A stretch of DNA of 27,121 nucleotides from Verrucomicrobia bacterium UBA1211 (GTDB lineage Bacteria; Verrucomicrobiota; Kiritimatiellia; RFP12; UBA1067), in NCBI GenBank assembly GCA_002309585.1, contig DBXN01000128.1:1193-28313 (forward strand), given 5' to 3'. Position numbers and translations under genes: made by a program. Positions 1 to 6,878 of the stretch are shown here, piece after piece. Each line of letters begins with the position of its first letter. Position 1 is the first letter of the stretch. Below the pieces are notes generated by a model. That model searched no databases, was not told the origin of the DNA, and saw nothing but the letters and a program-made list of their open reading frames with translations.

Positions 1-1031
1 TTGTCGTGTCCGTCGGCCTGCCCCGCACCGGCGGGGTTGTGGATGTCGATGCAGAAGTTGGCCGAATGGACGATCGCGTCGTCCCGGCGGCGGCCCGCGA
101 TGCAGTCCGCCTTTTCGAGCCGCGCGACGCCTTCAAACCGCCGGGTCTCCCGGACGCCGATCATCGCCGGCATCCCGGAGATGTAGGCCTTCTCATAGCC
201 GGAGAGGTGCCGGCGGACCACATCCAGCACCTGAAACGCCTGCCTGCGGCAGGTGATCTCAGCCTTGGTCAAGTCTTCCGATTTCGTCCCGTTCAGTTTG
301 TTCACCTGTGTCGCGTTGACGATGTTCATCGTGGGGATCGGCGTGCTGTAGAGGCGGATCACGCCGACTTCCGGCGGCAATGCGCCGGCGGCGATCTCCT
401 CCTGTACGATGGCCTCCCAGCTCTTGCCCTGTATCATGAATTTCCGCGCCGCCTCTTCTGAGCCGCATCCGACGCGCTTGCCGGGCGCGATGCCGCTGAT
501 CGTGAACATGATGCTCATCGGCTGGGTCAAGCCGTCTTCCTTCCGTCCGATTTCAAACGGAACGCCCGCCGCCGCGGCCACCACGCCATCGCCCGTCGCG
601 TCGATCACCACCTTTGCCTTGATGGTGCGCGGACCTTCGCGGCACTGGACCTTCAGACCCGTCACACGCTTGCCCTCCATCAGCGGTTCCTGCGCGTAAC
701 TGTGCAGCAGCACCTCCGCGCCCGCCTCCTGAAGGAGATCCCACGCCAACAGATCGAGTTTCTGAAAATCGACCCCGCCCTTATAGAGCCGAGAACAGAT
801 GGCCGAGGTGATCGGGCTCTTGACGCTGCCCAGGAGCGGTCCGACATGTGCCTGGATCGCCGCGCCACCCAGCCGCCCGCTCTTCTCCAGCAGCAGCACC
901 TTCGCGCCGCGTTTCGCCGCCGTGTAGGCCGCGCCGATACCGGCGGGACCGCCACCCGCCACCAGCACGTCGTAATCCTGCGCGAAAGCCGCGCAAACCG
1001 CGAAACACACGATGGCCAACCCTTTTATCAT
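1..1031 (-). CDS. Secreted FAD-dependent oxidoreductase (FAD_oxidored-like), C-terminus cut by window edge
   Basis: The frame is open from an ATG at 1031 to the left edge, giving 343 codons without a stop. Residues 1-17 form a Sec-type signal peptide with an AFA/Q cleavage site. A dinucleotide-binding fold follows at once: GGGPAG at 26-31 and an acidic Glu at 49 that would hold the FAD ribose. IDATGDG at 143-149 is the second flavin motif of this family. These features match the FAD_oxidored group (PF12831 type) common in PVC bacteria, whose substrates are mostly unknown; such proteins are sometimes labelled xanthan lyase without proof. A promoter-like pair lies about 110 bases upstream on the same strand. 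The only purine-rich ribosome-binding candidate (GAGGGG) is 17 bases from ATG and closer to an in-frame TTG, so the start is uncertain by five codons. An in-frame stop lies further upstream. Family is confident; substrate is unknown. Confidence 0.88.
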   Translation of the reverse strand, partial: MIKGLAIVCFAVCAAFAQDYDVLVAGGGPAGIGAAYTAAKRGAKVLLLEKSGRLGGAAIQAHVGPLLGSVKSPITSAICSRLYKGGVDFQKLDLLAWDLLQEAGAEVLLHSYAQEPLMEGKRVTGLKVQCREGPRTIKAKVVIDATGDGVVAAAAGVPFEIGRKEDGLTQPMSIMFTISGIAPGKRVGCGSEEAARKFMIQGKSWEAIVQEEIAAGALPPEVGVIRLYSTPIPTMNIVNATQVNKLNGTKSEDLTKAEITCRRQAFQVLDVVRRHLSGYEKAYISGMPAMIGVRETRRFEGVARLEKADCIAGRRRDDAIVHSANFCIDIHNPAGAGQADGHD

Positions 1032-1137
1032 ATGAGGTACTTGCAAAACCCCTCTTTAGCGAGGCTGACGGGGCAAGCCGCCTGGCTTGCTGACACCCAT
1101 TAGACAGCTCTCCGAAACTGAGGAATTGAATAGAGAT

Positions 1138-1166
1138 ATTTTACCATTTTAGCTGACTTTCCGCAA
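1138..1166 (-). promoter_or_regulatory. Putative sigma70-like promoter for the FAD oxidoreductase
   Basis: On the minus strand TTGCGG (1161-1166) and TAAAAT (1138-1143) are separated by exactly 17 bases. This predicts a transcript starting near 1131 with a leader of about 100 bases containing the 1073-1090 hairpin. The same TAAAAT -10 form occurs at two other predicted promoters in the window. Confidence 0.5.
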
Positions 1167-1344
1167 GGGGCTTTTGAACATTTTCGTGGGAAGATACATT
1201 TGCAACGATCTCTTTGTATAAAGGTTTGGGTGTTCGCTTCCTGCGCGCTGAACGGGGAGGAGAAAGGTAAAAGCCCACCGCCCGCGTGAGCGCGGAAATG
1301 TAAATGGGGGTAACGCGGGACGGGGCTGCTGAGGGTTGGGAAGC

Positions 1345-1393
1345 GGAGTACGAAAGTCTGATGTATGAAGTCCGAAGTCTTGTGGCTGAACGG
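1345..1393. repeat. Degenerate seven-base periodic repeat (TGAAGTC-like)
   Basis: Seven consecutive 7-base units can be read: GGAGTAC, GAAAGTC, TGATGTA, TGAAGTC, CGAAGTC, TTGTGGC, TGAACGG. The third to fifth and the last agree with a TGAAGTC-like consensus at most positions. The array lies in the intergenic gap upstream of the rhamnosidase promoter. The outer units are weak and the exact edges are a judgement. Confidence 0.5.
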
Positions 1394-1425
1394 TAATTTA
1401 AAGATAAGGGGAATGGCGTTTCCGC

Positions 1426-1455
1426 TTGGATACCCCCTCTCGGGTATGTTAAAAT
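1426..1455 (+). promoter_or_regulatory. Putative promoter of the rhamnosidase operon
   Basis: TTGGAT (1426-1431) is followed after 18 bases by TAAAAT (1450-1455). Transcription would start near 1462 and leave a leader of about 37 bases before the ATG at 1499. The left arm of the 1432-1494 inverted repeat lies inside the spacer of this promoter. Confidence 0.45.
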
Positions 1456-1494
1456 CTGACTCAAATTTGGACTTCGAGGGTTACGAGAGGGGGT
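1432..1494 (+). promoter_or_regulatory. 11-bp perfect inverted repeat overlapping the rhamnosidase ribosome-binding site
   Basis: ACCCCCTCTCG (1432-1442) is the exact reverse complement of CGAGAGGGGGT (1484-1494). The right arm is the purine-rich Shine-Dalgarno stretch four bases before the ATG. If both arms are transcribed, the left arm could mask the ribosome-binding site. If the promoter at 1426-1455 is the real one, the left arm is only DNA and the pair could be an operator; the arm centres are 52 bp apart, close to five helical turns. Confidence 0.5.
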
Positions 1495-1498
1495 TGGG

Positions 1499-4498
1499 AT
1501 GTTAAAAGGCGTGTGGATGGGTGTGCTGGGTCTGCGGATGGGTATCTTCCTTTTCGCTTGCGTGGTTTTGTCCGTGCGGGCACAGGTGTTGTCGGATTTG
1601 GAACAGGCGCGGAGCGAGGCGTTGGCGCCGCGTTCCGACCGGGTGGCTCCAGTGGCGGTTTTCCGAACAGAGGGAACGGTCGATCATCCCGAGGCGTTAC
1701 TGCGTCCCGGGACCGGGGTATGCACGCTCCGTTATCCGAAGGAGGGAAAGCCGCCGGTCATCGCGTTGGATCTGGGCGAGGCGAGCGCGGGGGGATTCGC
1801 GGTCTTCAACGTGACCGCCAAGCGCGGATCGGGGGAGGGCACGAACGGAATGCCGGTTCTCCGGCTGGCCTACGCGAACCATCCCGACGGGCTTACGCCG
1901 ACCGGTTGCTTCACACGCAAAACGAGCGCACGGTATCTGGGGCCGGCGGTGGATCTTCCGATCCTGCCCGCCAATCTCAATCGCCATGAGTGTTATACGA
2001 TTCCGCGAGCGGGTAAATATATCGCTCCGCTGATCCAGGGTCAGGCGCGGTATGTGCTGGTGCGGCTGGACACGCCGGACACGGAGGTTTCCCTCGATTC
2101 GCTGGAGCTGGTGAACAGCGGGGTTCACGATCGTTCGCCGCTGGATGGTTATTTCCGCTGTTCGGATGAGCGGATCAACCGCCTGTGGCAGATCAGCGTT
2201 TGGACGACGCAGATTGCGGCTTTCCCGCACAACAACGCCTGGCGGACGATCGACGGGTGGCTGTTGCCGCGTAAGCTGGAACAGGCCGATGGCGTCGGTC
2301 TCTCAAAACGGTGCGGCGCCTGGGGAGACGGCACGGCGGAGTGTGTCTTCGTACTCCGCGCCAACCCCGATGCCGCGTCGGGTGTGGGGTTGATCTGCCA
2401 TGCGGCGGATGCGACAAACGGCGTGATCGTGACGGTCCGGCAGCCGGCGGAATGCCGGGTGATCCGCCGGGTGGGGGGGAAGGATACGCTTCTCCACACG
2501 GCGCCTTTGCCGGAACGGCTGATCGACGGCGTGCCGCATACGCTTGCAGCTGCCTTCACAGGAAAACGTTTGACGGTCCGTCTGGACGGGCGGGTGGTCG
2601 CAGACGCCCTTGATATTCCGGATGACGTACCCGGTACGGTCGGCTTCTACACGGAAAAAGAGTGGTGGCCGCTGGTCGATTCGATCCGGGTCCGGGACGG
2701 TTCCGGCAAGGTCCTTTTGGAGGAGACGTTTGACGGTCCGCTTGACGATTGGGATTTTCCAAGGACGCTGGCCTATGTCTCGGACGGGGCGAAGCGGGAT
2801 CGGCTGGTCTGGTCGGGTGACCTCTACTGGGCGGAGCGCAATCGGTTCTACGCCTTTTCCGATCCGCTCTACATGCGCGATTCGATTAAAATGCTCGCCT
2901 TCAATCAAACCCCTGACGGCTATGTTCACGCCTCGCCCTATCCCGAACGGAGTGTTCCTCCGCAGAAGGGGGATTACGGCCCATTCCCCTCGGACGAGTT
3001 CGCCGCGTGGCTGGTGCCTGTCGCGTGGGATTATTACCTCTACACCGCCGATATCGAGACGATGCGGCTGATTTACCCGGCGGTCACCCGGCTGATGCGG
3101 TATCTCAAGGCGTATCGCCGGCCGGACGGGCTATTCAGTCAACGGACCGAAACCTCCAAGCATGCCTGCAATCTGAATCTTGGCGACACCACGACTCGTT
3201 CCTACATGAATATCCTGTTGTGGGCGTGTTGGCGCGATGCCGCCAAATTGTCCGATGTCCTGGGGCAGACGCGGAATGCCGCGCGGTACCGGATGGAGGC
3301 GGATACGTTACGGCAGGCCATAGAGAAGGCCTTGTGGGACGAGAAAAACGGATGTTACATCCTCTCGTTGGAAAAGCCCGTTTTCGCGTTTGAGGCGAAC
3401 GCGCTCGCGCTCGCTTTCCGGTTCGTCTCCGACGAGCGGGCCGCCCGCATCGCCCCCAAACTGACCTATAACGGCCACGGCAAGTTTCAGGCGTTGGCAG
3501 CCCGCGGGCAGTTCGAGTACGGCCGGACAGCCGAGGCGCTTCGGACACTTGCGGCGCATGGGTGGTATCGGTTGCTCGCTCCCGACTGGAAGGGTGCCAA
3601 GACTACGACCGAATGCATGGCGCTCCACCGCAGCGGTTGGGGTGACGAGTCTCATCCCGACACGGCGATCGCGGGACTCTTCTCCGCCTATCTGCTGGGG
3701 ATCACGCCTCTCAAGCCGGGATACAGCCAATTCCGGTTCGCGCCCCAGCCGCAGCGGGATTTGACTTTCGCCGAGGGGTTGGTGCCGACCCCGCACGGTG
3801 CGATCAAGGCGTCATGGCGCCTGACGGGTACGATCCTGACGTTCCGCCTGAAGGTGCCCAACGGCACACGCGCGGATGTCATCAGCCCGCCGTGCAAACT
3901 GTTTCTGGTGAACGGTGTTCCGGGGACGGGAAAGTCTCTTGCTCCGGGCGACTACACCTTCGAGGCGCAGGGGGTGTCCGAATCGGTCTTGGCACCCCTC
4001 GCCGACCAGTCGGCGACCCCGTCGGTGTCGGTCGGGAACCACAAGTGGCGCGCTTCCTCTTCTCATGAGGTGAACGGGTGGGGGCTGGCCGGAATCGCCG
4101 CCGATCCGGCGGACACAAAGGTTCTGGGTTACAGTTCCGCGCGGTGCACTAAGCCCGATGCGTCCGAGTGGGTCGAGGTCGATCTGGGCGAGGTACGCGA
4201 GGTCCGATCGGTCGCCTTCTATCCCCGGACCAACATGGCGTCGGTCGAGGGCGGACTGACCTGCTTCCCGAAACGGTTTGTGATCGAGGGGGCGACAGAT
4301 CCTGGTGCGTTCAAGGAGTTGAAGATGTGCGATACGGCCAAGGCTGAACTGCCGGGTCCGTGGGTGGAAGATCTCTACACCGTGATCGGTTATCCGAAGG
4401 TCCGGTATCTGCGCTTCTCGAACCGGTTGATGGGGGACCGTGCGAAAGACGAGCCGGGCTACTATCGTTTCCAGTTCCGCCGGATCCAGATCCGTTAA
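1499..4498 (+). CDS. Secreted GH78-type alpha-L-rhamnosidase-like protein with internal lectin-like insert and C-terminal F5/8 domain
   Basis: This 999-residue protein probably removes terminal alpha-L-rhamnose from glycans outside the cytoplasm. Residues 1-28 are a signal peptide ending in VRA/Q. An N-terminal beta region (about 50-210) leads into the GH78 helical domain. The GH78 signature appears as DGAKRDRLVWSGD at 429-441, and the C-terminal half has the family's usual GWGDESHPDTAIAG...YLLGI...KPGYSQF run (713-745) and VPTPHGAI (762-769). Residues about 258-418 form a jelly-roll-like segment (LIDGVPHTLAAAF, LTVRLDGRVV, ETFDGPLDDW) inserted just before that signature, which is unusual. 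Residues 848-999 look like an F5/8 (discoidin) carbohydrate-binding domain (EWVEVDLGEVREVRSVAFYP). The start is set by a strong GAGAGGGGG site. The polyprenyl synthase begins 14 bases downstream, suggesting one operon. The exact linkage cleaved is not known. Confidence 0.87.
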   Translation: MLKGVWMGVLGLRMGIFLFACVVLSVRAQVLSDLEQARSEALAPRSDRVAPVAVFRTEGTVDHPEALLRPGTGVCTLRYPKEGKPPVIALDLGEASAGGFAVFNVTAKRGSGEGTNGMPVLRLAYANHPDGLTPTGCFTRKTSARYLGPAVDLPILPANLNRHECYTIPRAGKYIAPLIQGQARYVLVRLDTPDTEVSLDSLELVNSGVHDRSPLDGYFRCSDERINRLWQISVWTTQIAAFPHNNAWRTIDGWLLPRKLEQADGVGLSKRCGAWGDGTAECVFVLRANPDAASGVGLICHAADATNGVIVTVRQPAECRVIRRVGGKDTLLHTAPLPERLIDGVPHTLAAAFTGKRLTVRLDGRVVADALDIPDDVPGTVGFYTEKEWWPLVDSIRVRDGSGKVLLEETFDGPLDDWDFPRTLAYVSDGAKRDRLVWSGDLYWAERNRFYAFSDPLYMRDSIKMLAFNQTPDGYVHASPYPERSVPPQKGDYGPFPSDEFAAWLVPVAWDYYLYTADIETMRLIYPAVTRLMRYLKAYRRPDGLFSQRTETSKHACNLNLGDTTTRSYMNILLWACWRDAAKLSDVLGQTRNAARYRMEADTLRQAIEKALWDEKNGCYILSLEKPVFAFEANALALAFRFVSDERAARIAPKLTYNGHGKFQALAARGQFEYGRTAEALRTLAAHGWYRLLAPDWKGAKTTTECMALHRSGWGDESHPDTAIAGLFSAYLLGITPLKPGYSQFRFAPQPQRDLTFAEGLVPTPHGAIKASWRLTGTILTFRLKVPNGTRADVISPPCKLFLVNGVPGTGKSLAPGDYTFEAQGVSESVLAPLADQSATPSVSVGNHKWRASSSHEVNGWGLAGIAADPADTKVLGYSSARCTKPDASEWVEVDLGEVREVRSVAFYPRTNMASVEGGLTCFPKRFVIEGATDPGAFKELKMCDTAKAELPGPWVEDLYTVIGYPKVRYLRFSNRLMGDRAKDEPGYYRFQFRRIQIR

Positions 4499-4512
4499 TC
4501 CGGGTCGTACGC

Positions 4513-5526
4513 ATGATGGAATATCCTAACACGTTGACCGATGAACGGCAGTGGCGGGAACTGACGGCTCGTGTCGCTTCCTGGTTTTCGCCGGAGGCCT
4601 TGGCGCGGATCACCGGTGGGGGGGCGTCGGCCACGGAACGTTATGGCTGCGAATGGCTACTGATTGGCGGAAAGCGGTGGCGGCCGCTTTTGACCGCCGC
4701 CATCTACCGGGCATCCGTGGAGGGACCGATTGACGCGATCGCCCCGGCGGCTGTCGCCGTTGAATGTTTCCACAAGGCATCCCTGATCCATGATGATATC
4801 GAGGATGACGACAACGAACGGTATGGCGTGGCGACGGTCCATGCGCGGTATGGTGTTCCGATGGCGATCAATGTGGGGGATTGGTTGATCGGCGAGGGAT
4901 ACCGGCTTTTGGCGGGCATGGCCTTTCCGGACGATGTGCGTTCCGAACTGGTCCGCGTCGCGGCGGAGGGCCATCGCCAGCTCTGTCTGGGGCAGGGAAA
5001 TGAGTTAGCCTACTGTTCGGAACCGAAGCCCTGTTCCGAGGATGAGGTGATCCTTCTCTATCGACGGAAAACGGCATCCGCCTTCGAGGTTGCGGTCCAG
5101 ATCGGCGCGGCACTGGCGGGGATCGATGAAGCGACCCGATCACGGCTTTCGGAGTGGACGCGGTTAATTGGAATCGCCTATCAGATACAGGATGACCGAG
5201 AGGATTTCTCCTCTGTCAGGGGACGCCGGGGGGATATCCTGGCCTGCCGTCCCACCCTCTATCTTGCGCTGGCGGGTGCCTCAACGGAGCAGGAGGTGCG
5301 TGATGCGGTCGAGGCGGCACAGCGGGATCGTTCACCGGAACGGTTGGAGCGTCTTCAGACCGTGATTGCGGCATCTTCGATTCCCCGTTCGGTCGATGCG
5401 CTTTTCCTCACTTATTGCCGCCAAATGCGCGATGCGCTTGATGGAATCGCTCCGGTACCCTTGCGGGGCATCCTGAAACGGATTACCGAAGGCGCCTTTC
5501 CGAGAGACGCTGAGGTAAAGTTTTAG
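4513..5526 (+). CDS. Polyprenyl (isoprenyl) diphosphate synthase
   Basis: This cytoplasmic enzyme should condense isopentenyl diphosphate onto an allylic diphosphate to build a prenyl chain. From the ATG at 4513 it is 337 residues, normal for the trans-prenyltransferase family. GGKRWRP at 52-58 corresponds to the GKRIRP motif. The first aspartate-rich motif is HDDIEDDDNER (93-103) and the second is QDDRED (226-231), so metal-binding residues are present. The sequence after the second motif (RRGDILACRPTLYLA, 238-252) departs somewhat from the usual GKDL..GK.TLP form, so chain length and product cannot be inferred. The frame is open upstream to 4360 inside the rhamnosidase gene, but family alignment supports the start at 4513 or 4516. 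No clear ribosome-binding site is seen; the 14-base gap suggests translation coupled to the rhamnosidase. The product could feed quinone or lipid-carrier synthesis. Confidence 0.88.
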   Translation: MMEYPNTLTDERQWRELTARVASWFSPEALARITGGGASATERYGCEWLLIGGKRWRPLLTAAIYRASVEGPIDAIAPAAVAVECFHKASLIHDDIEDDDNERYGVATVHARYGVPMAINVGDWLIGEGYRLLAGMAFPDDVRSELVRVAAEGHRQLCLGQGNELAYCSEPKPCSEDEVILLYRRKTASAFEVAVQIGAALAGIDEATRSRLSEWTRLIGIAYQIQDDREDFSSVRGRRGDILACRPTLYLALAGASTEQEVRDAVEAAQRDRSPERLERLQTVIAASSIPRSVDALFLTYCRQMRDALDGIAPVPLRGILKRITEGAFPRDAEVKF

Positions 5527-5571
5527 AGGATTAAAGCGGGATGAGGGAAAAGGTTGCCGCTAGTCGCGTAT

Positions 5572-5606
5572 GACCCTCAACCCTCATCGCTCAACGCTGA
5601 ACGGGT
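5572..5606. repeat. Degenerate seven-base periodic repeat (ACCCTCA-like)
   Basis: Five 7-base units are read in register: GACCCTC, AACCCTC, ATCGCTC, AACGCTG, AACGGGT. The first two differ at one base and later units drift. The array lies between the polyprenyl synthase stop and its terminator. The rest of 5527-5615 has no feature I can name. Confidence 0.5.
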
Positions 5607-5615
5607 GATGGGACC

Positions 5616-5672
5616 GGTTGTCGGCGTTGAAGGACCTTACGGGACCTGAAGACGTTCGGCAACCATTTTTTT
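5616..5672 (+). terminator. Rho-independent terminator of the rhamnosidase-polyprenyl synthase unit
   Basis: GGTTGTCGG (5616-5624) pairs with TCGGCAACC (5656-5664) over nine positions, counting two G-T wobbles, and is followed by A and seven Ts (5666-5672). The intervening sequence can form a small AAGG/CTT stem. It lies directly before the rpsB promoter, cleanly separating the two units. Confidence 0.65.
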
Positions 5673-5684
5673 CCGCGTTTCGGC

Positions 5685-5714
5685 TTGCTTTTGGATGCCC
5701 GTTTGGGCTAAATT
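5685..5714 (+). promoter_or_regulatory. Putative rpsB-tsf promoter
   Basis: TTGCTT (5685-5690) and TAAATT (5709-5714) are 18 bases apart in an AT-rich patch that contrasts with the GC-rich surroundings. It sits just downstream of a terminator and predicts transcription from about 5721. Confidence 0.55.
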
Positions 5715-5720
5715 ATTTGT

Positions 5721-5863
5721 TTCACAAACCGGCAGGGACTGTCGAGTGACAGCATCCTTGCGGAAGCGAAAACACGGCGATGACAGGTCGCCGGGTTAAA
5801 GCGGATTACGAAACCTGCGGGAGGGATAGCGCCAAGCGTGGCCTCCCCGAAAGTGAGTAAGTT
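5721..5863 (+). promoter_or_regulatory. Structured 5' leader of rpsB, candidate autoregulatory RNA
   Basis: The leader of about 143 bases contains successive hairpins. The first (5729-5763) pairs CCGGCAGGGA with TCCTTGCGG, with one bulged G and one G-T wobble, and is capped by CTGTC/GACAG around GAGT. The second is CGGCGA (5775-5780) with TCGCCG (5788-5793). The third is a weak GGTT (5794-5797) with AACC (5812-5815). The fourth is GGGAGG (5819-5824) with CCTCCC (5842-5847) and an inner CGC/GCG. CAGGT in the second hairpin (5784-5788) is complementary to ACCTG at 5813-5817, so a pseudoknot or alternative fold is possible. In E. coli, S2 represses its own leader; a similar role here is inference. 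Confidence 0.5.
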
Positions 5864-6850
5864 ATGGAAATGCCTGTTTCGAGCCTGACCGGGCTCACCC
5901 TGAAGGACCTGCTGGACGCGGGTCTGCATTTCGGTCATCAGACCAAGCGTTGGAACCCCAAGATGCGCCGTTATATCTTCGATAAGCGCAACGGGATCCA
6001 CATCATCGATTTGACCCAGACGGTTCCGCTGTTGGATGAGGCGGCGGCCTTTCTGCGGGACACCGTGCTGAACGGGAAGAAGGTCCTTTTCGTCGCGACC
6101 AAAAAGCAGGCGCAGGAAGTCGTGAAAGACGCCGCCGTATCGTGCGGCCAGTACTACATGACCGAGCGTTGGCTGGGTGGTACCCTGACGAACAACGAGA
6201 CGATCCGCAAGAGCGTGAAGCGCATGCGCCAGATCGAGGCGATGGGCCGCAACAACAACGGCGTGCTCTCGGTCCACAAGAAAGAGGCCTCCTGCCTCCG
6301 CCGTGAGCTGGATAAGCTGCAGCGGAATCTGAGCGGTGTCGCGGATATGGAAGCGATGCCGGGCGCGCTCTTTGTGGTCGATGTCTGCCGTGAGCAGAAC
6401 GCGGTCCGCGAGGCGCTCCGCCTGAACATCCCGGTCGTCGCGCTGGTCGATACCAACGCCGATCCCGATCCGATCCAGAACGTCATTCCGGGCAACGACG
6501 ACACCGTGCGCGGCATCAAGTTGATCGCGGACGCCCTGGCGAAGGTGATCAAGACGGCGAATGACGAGTATTCCCGCATCGCCGCTGAGCGTCAGCGTCA
6601 GCGCGAGGCCGAGCAGGCCGCCCAGGAGGCGCAGGAGCGCGCGTCCCGTAAGGCCCGCAAAGAGGCCGCGATCGCCGAGGGCGCCGAGAAGGCGAAGGCG
6701 AAGTTGAACGAGAACCGCCGGCGCGCCTCCAAGGCGGCCCGCGAGGCGGTCGAGGCGAAGGCTGCGGCGGTTGAGGCTGCGCCTGCGGTTGAGACGGCGG
6801 CTCAGCCCGCCGAGGCGCCTGCGGCGGAGACCGCTCCTGCGGCAGAATAA
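5864..6850 (+). CDS. rpsB: 30S ribosomal protein S2 with long Ala/Glu/Lys-rich C-terminal tail
   Basis: S2 is an essential protein of the small ribosomal subunit that binds at the head-body junction late in assembly. The S2 core is plain: LLDAGLHFGHQTKRWNPKM near residue 16, the RYIF...NGIHIIDL segment, TERWLGGTLTNNETI, and GALFVVDV...ALVDTNADPDPI followed by IPGNDD. The core ends near residue 240, about the usual full length. A tail of roughly 85 residues follows, first a charged, coiled-coil-like stretch (REAEQAAQEAQERASRKARKEAA) and then a low-complexity Ala/Glu/Pro end. The start at 5864 is preceded by a weak GTGAG site and fits the family N-terminus. tsf follows after 28 bases, the classic rpsB-tsf pairing. 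Confidence 0.98.
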   Translation: MEMPVSSLTGLTLKDLLDAGLHFGHQTKRWNPKMRRYIFDKRNGIHIIDLTQTVPLLDEAAAFLRDTVLNGKKVLFVATKKQAQEVVKDAAVSCGQYYMTERWLGGTLTNNETIRKSVKRMRQIEAMGRNNNGVLSVHKKEASCLRRELDKLQRNLSGVADMEAMPGALFVVDVCREQNAVREALRLNIPVVALVDTNADPDPIQNVIPGNDDTVRGIKLIADALAKVIKTANDEYSRIAAERQRQREAEQAAQEAQERASRKARKEAAIAEGAEKAKAKLNENRRRASKAAREAVEAKAAAVEAAPAVETAAQPAEAPAAETAPAAE

Positions 6851-6878
6851 GTTTTCGTGAGTAGAAAGGATTTTTATT

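Larger units (their letters stand above)
1032..1498. other. Divergent intergenic region between oxidoreductase and rhamnosidase genes
   Basis: This 467-base gap separates divergently transcribed genes and I find no convincing coding frame in it. On the minus-strand side there is a perfect 7-bp hairpin (GCAAGCC at 1073-1079, GGCTTGC at 1084-1090) and a small CCTC/GAGG hairpin at 1051-1064 that includes the oxidoreductase's purine-rich stretch. The middle holds a degenerate seven-base repeat. The right end holds promoter-like elements and an inverted repeat reaching the rhamnosidase ribosome-binding site. Stretches 1190-1340 are G-rich with no structure I can name. Confidence 0.6.

Noticed and set aside
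5721..5863. Known riboswitch class (cobalamin, THF, c-di-GMP) in the rpsB leader
   Set aside because: I looked for the conserved cores of these classes and did not find them; only generic hairpins are visible.
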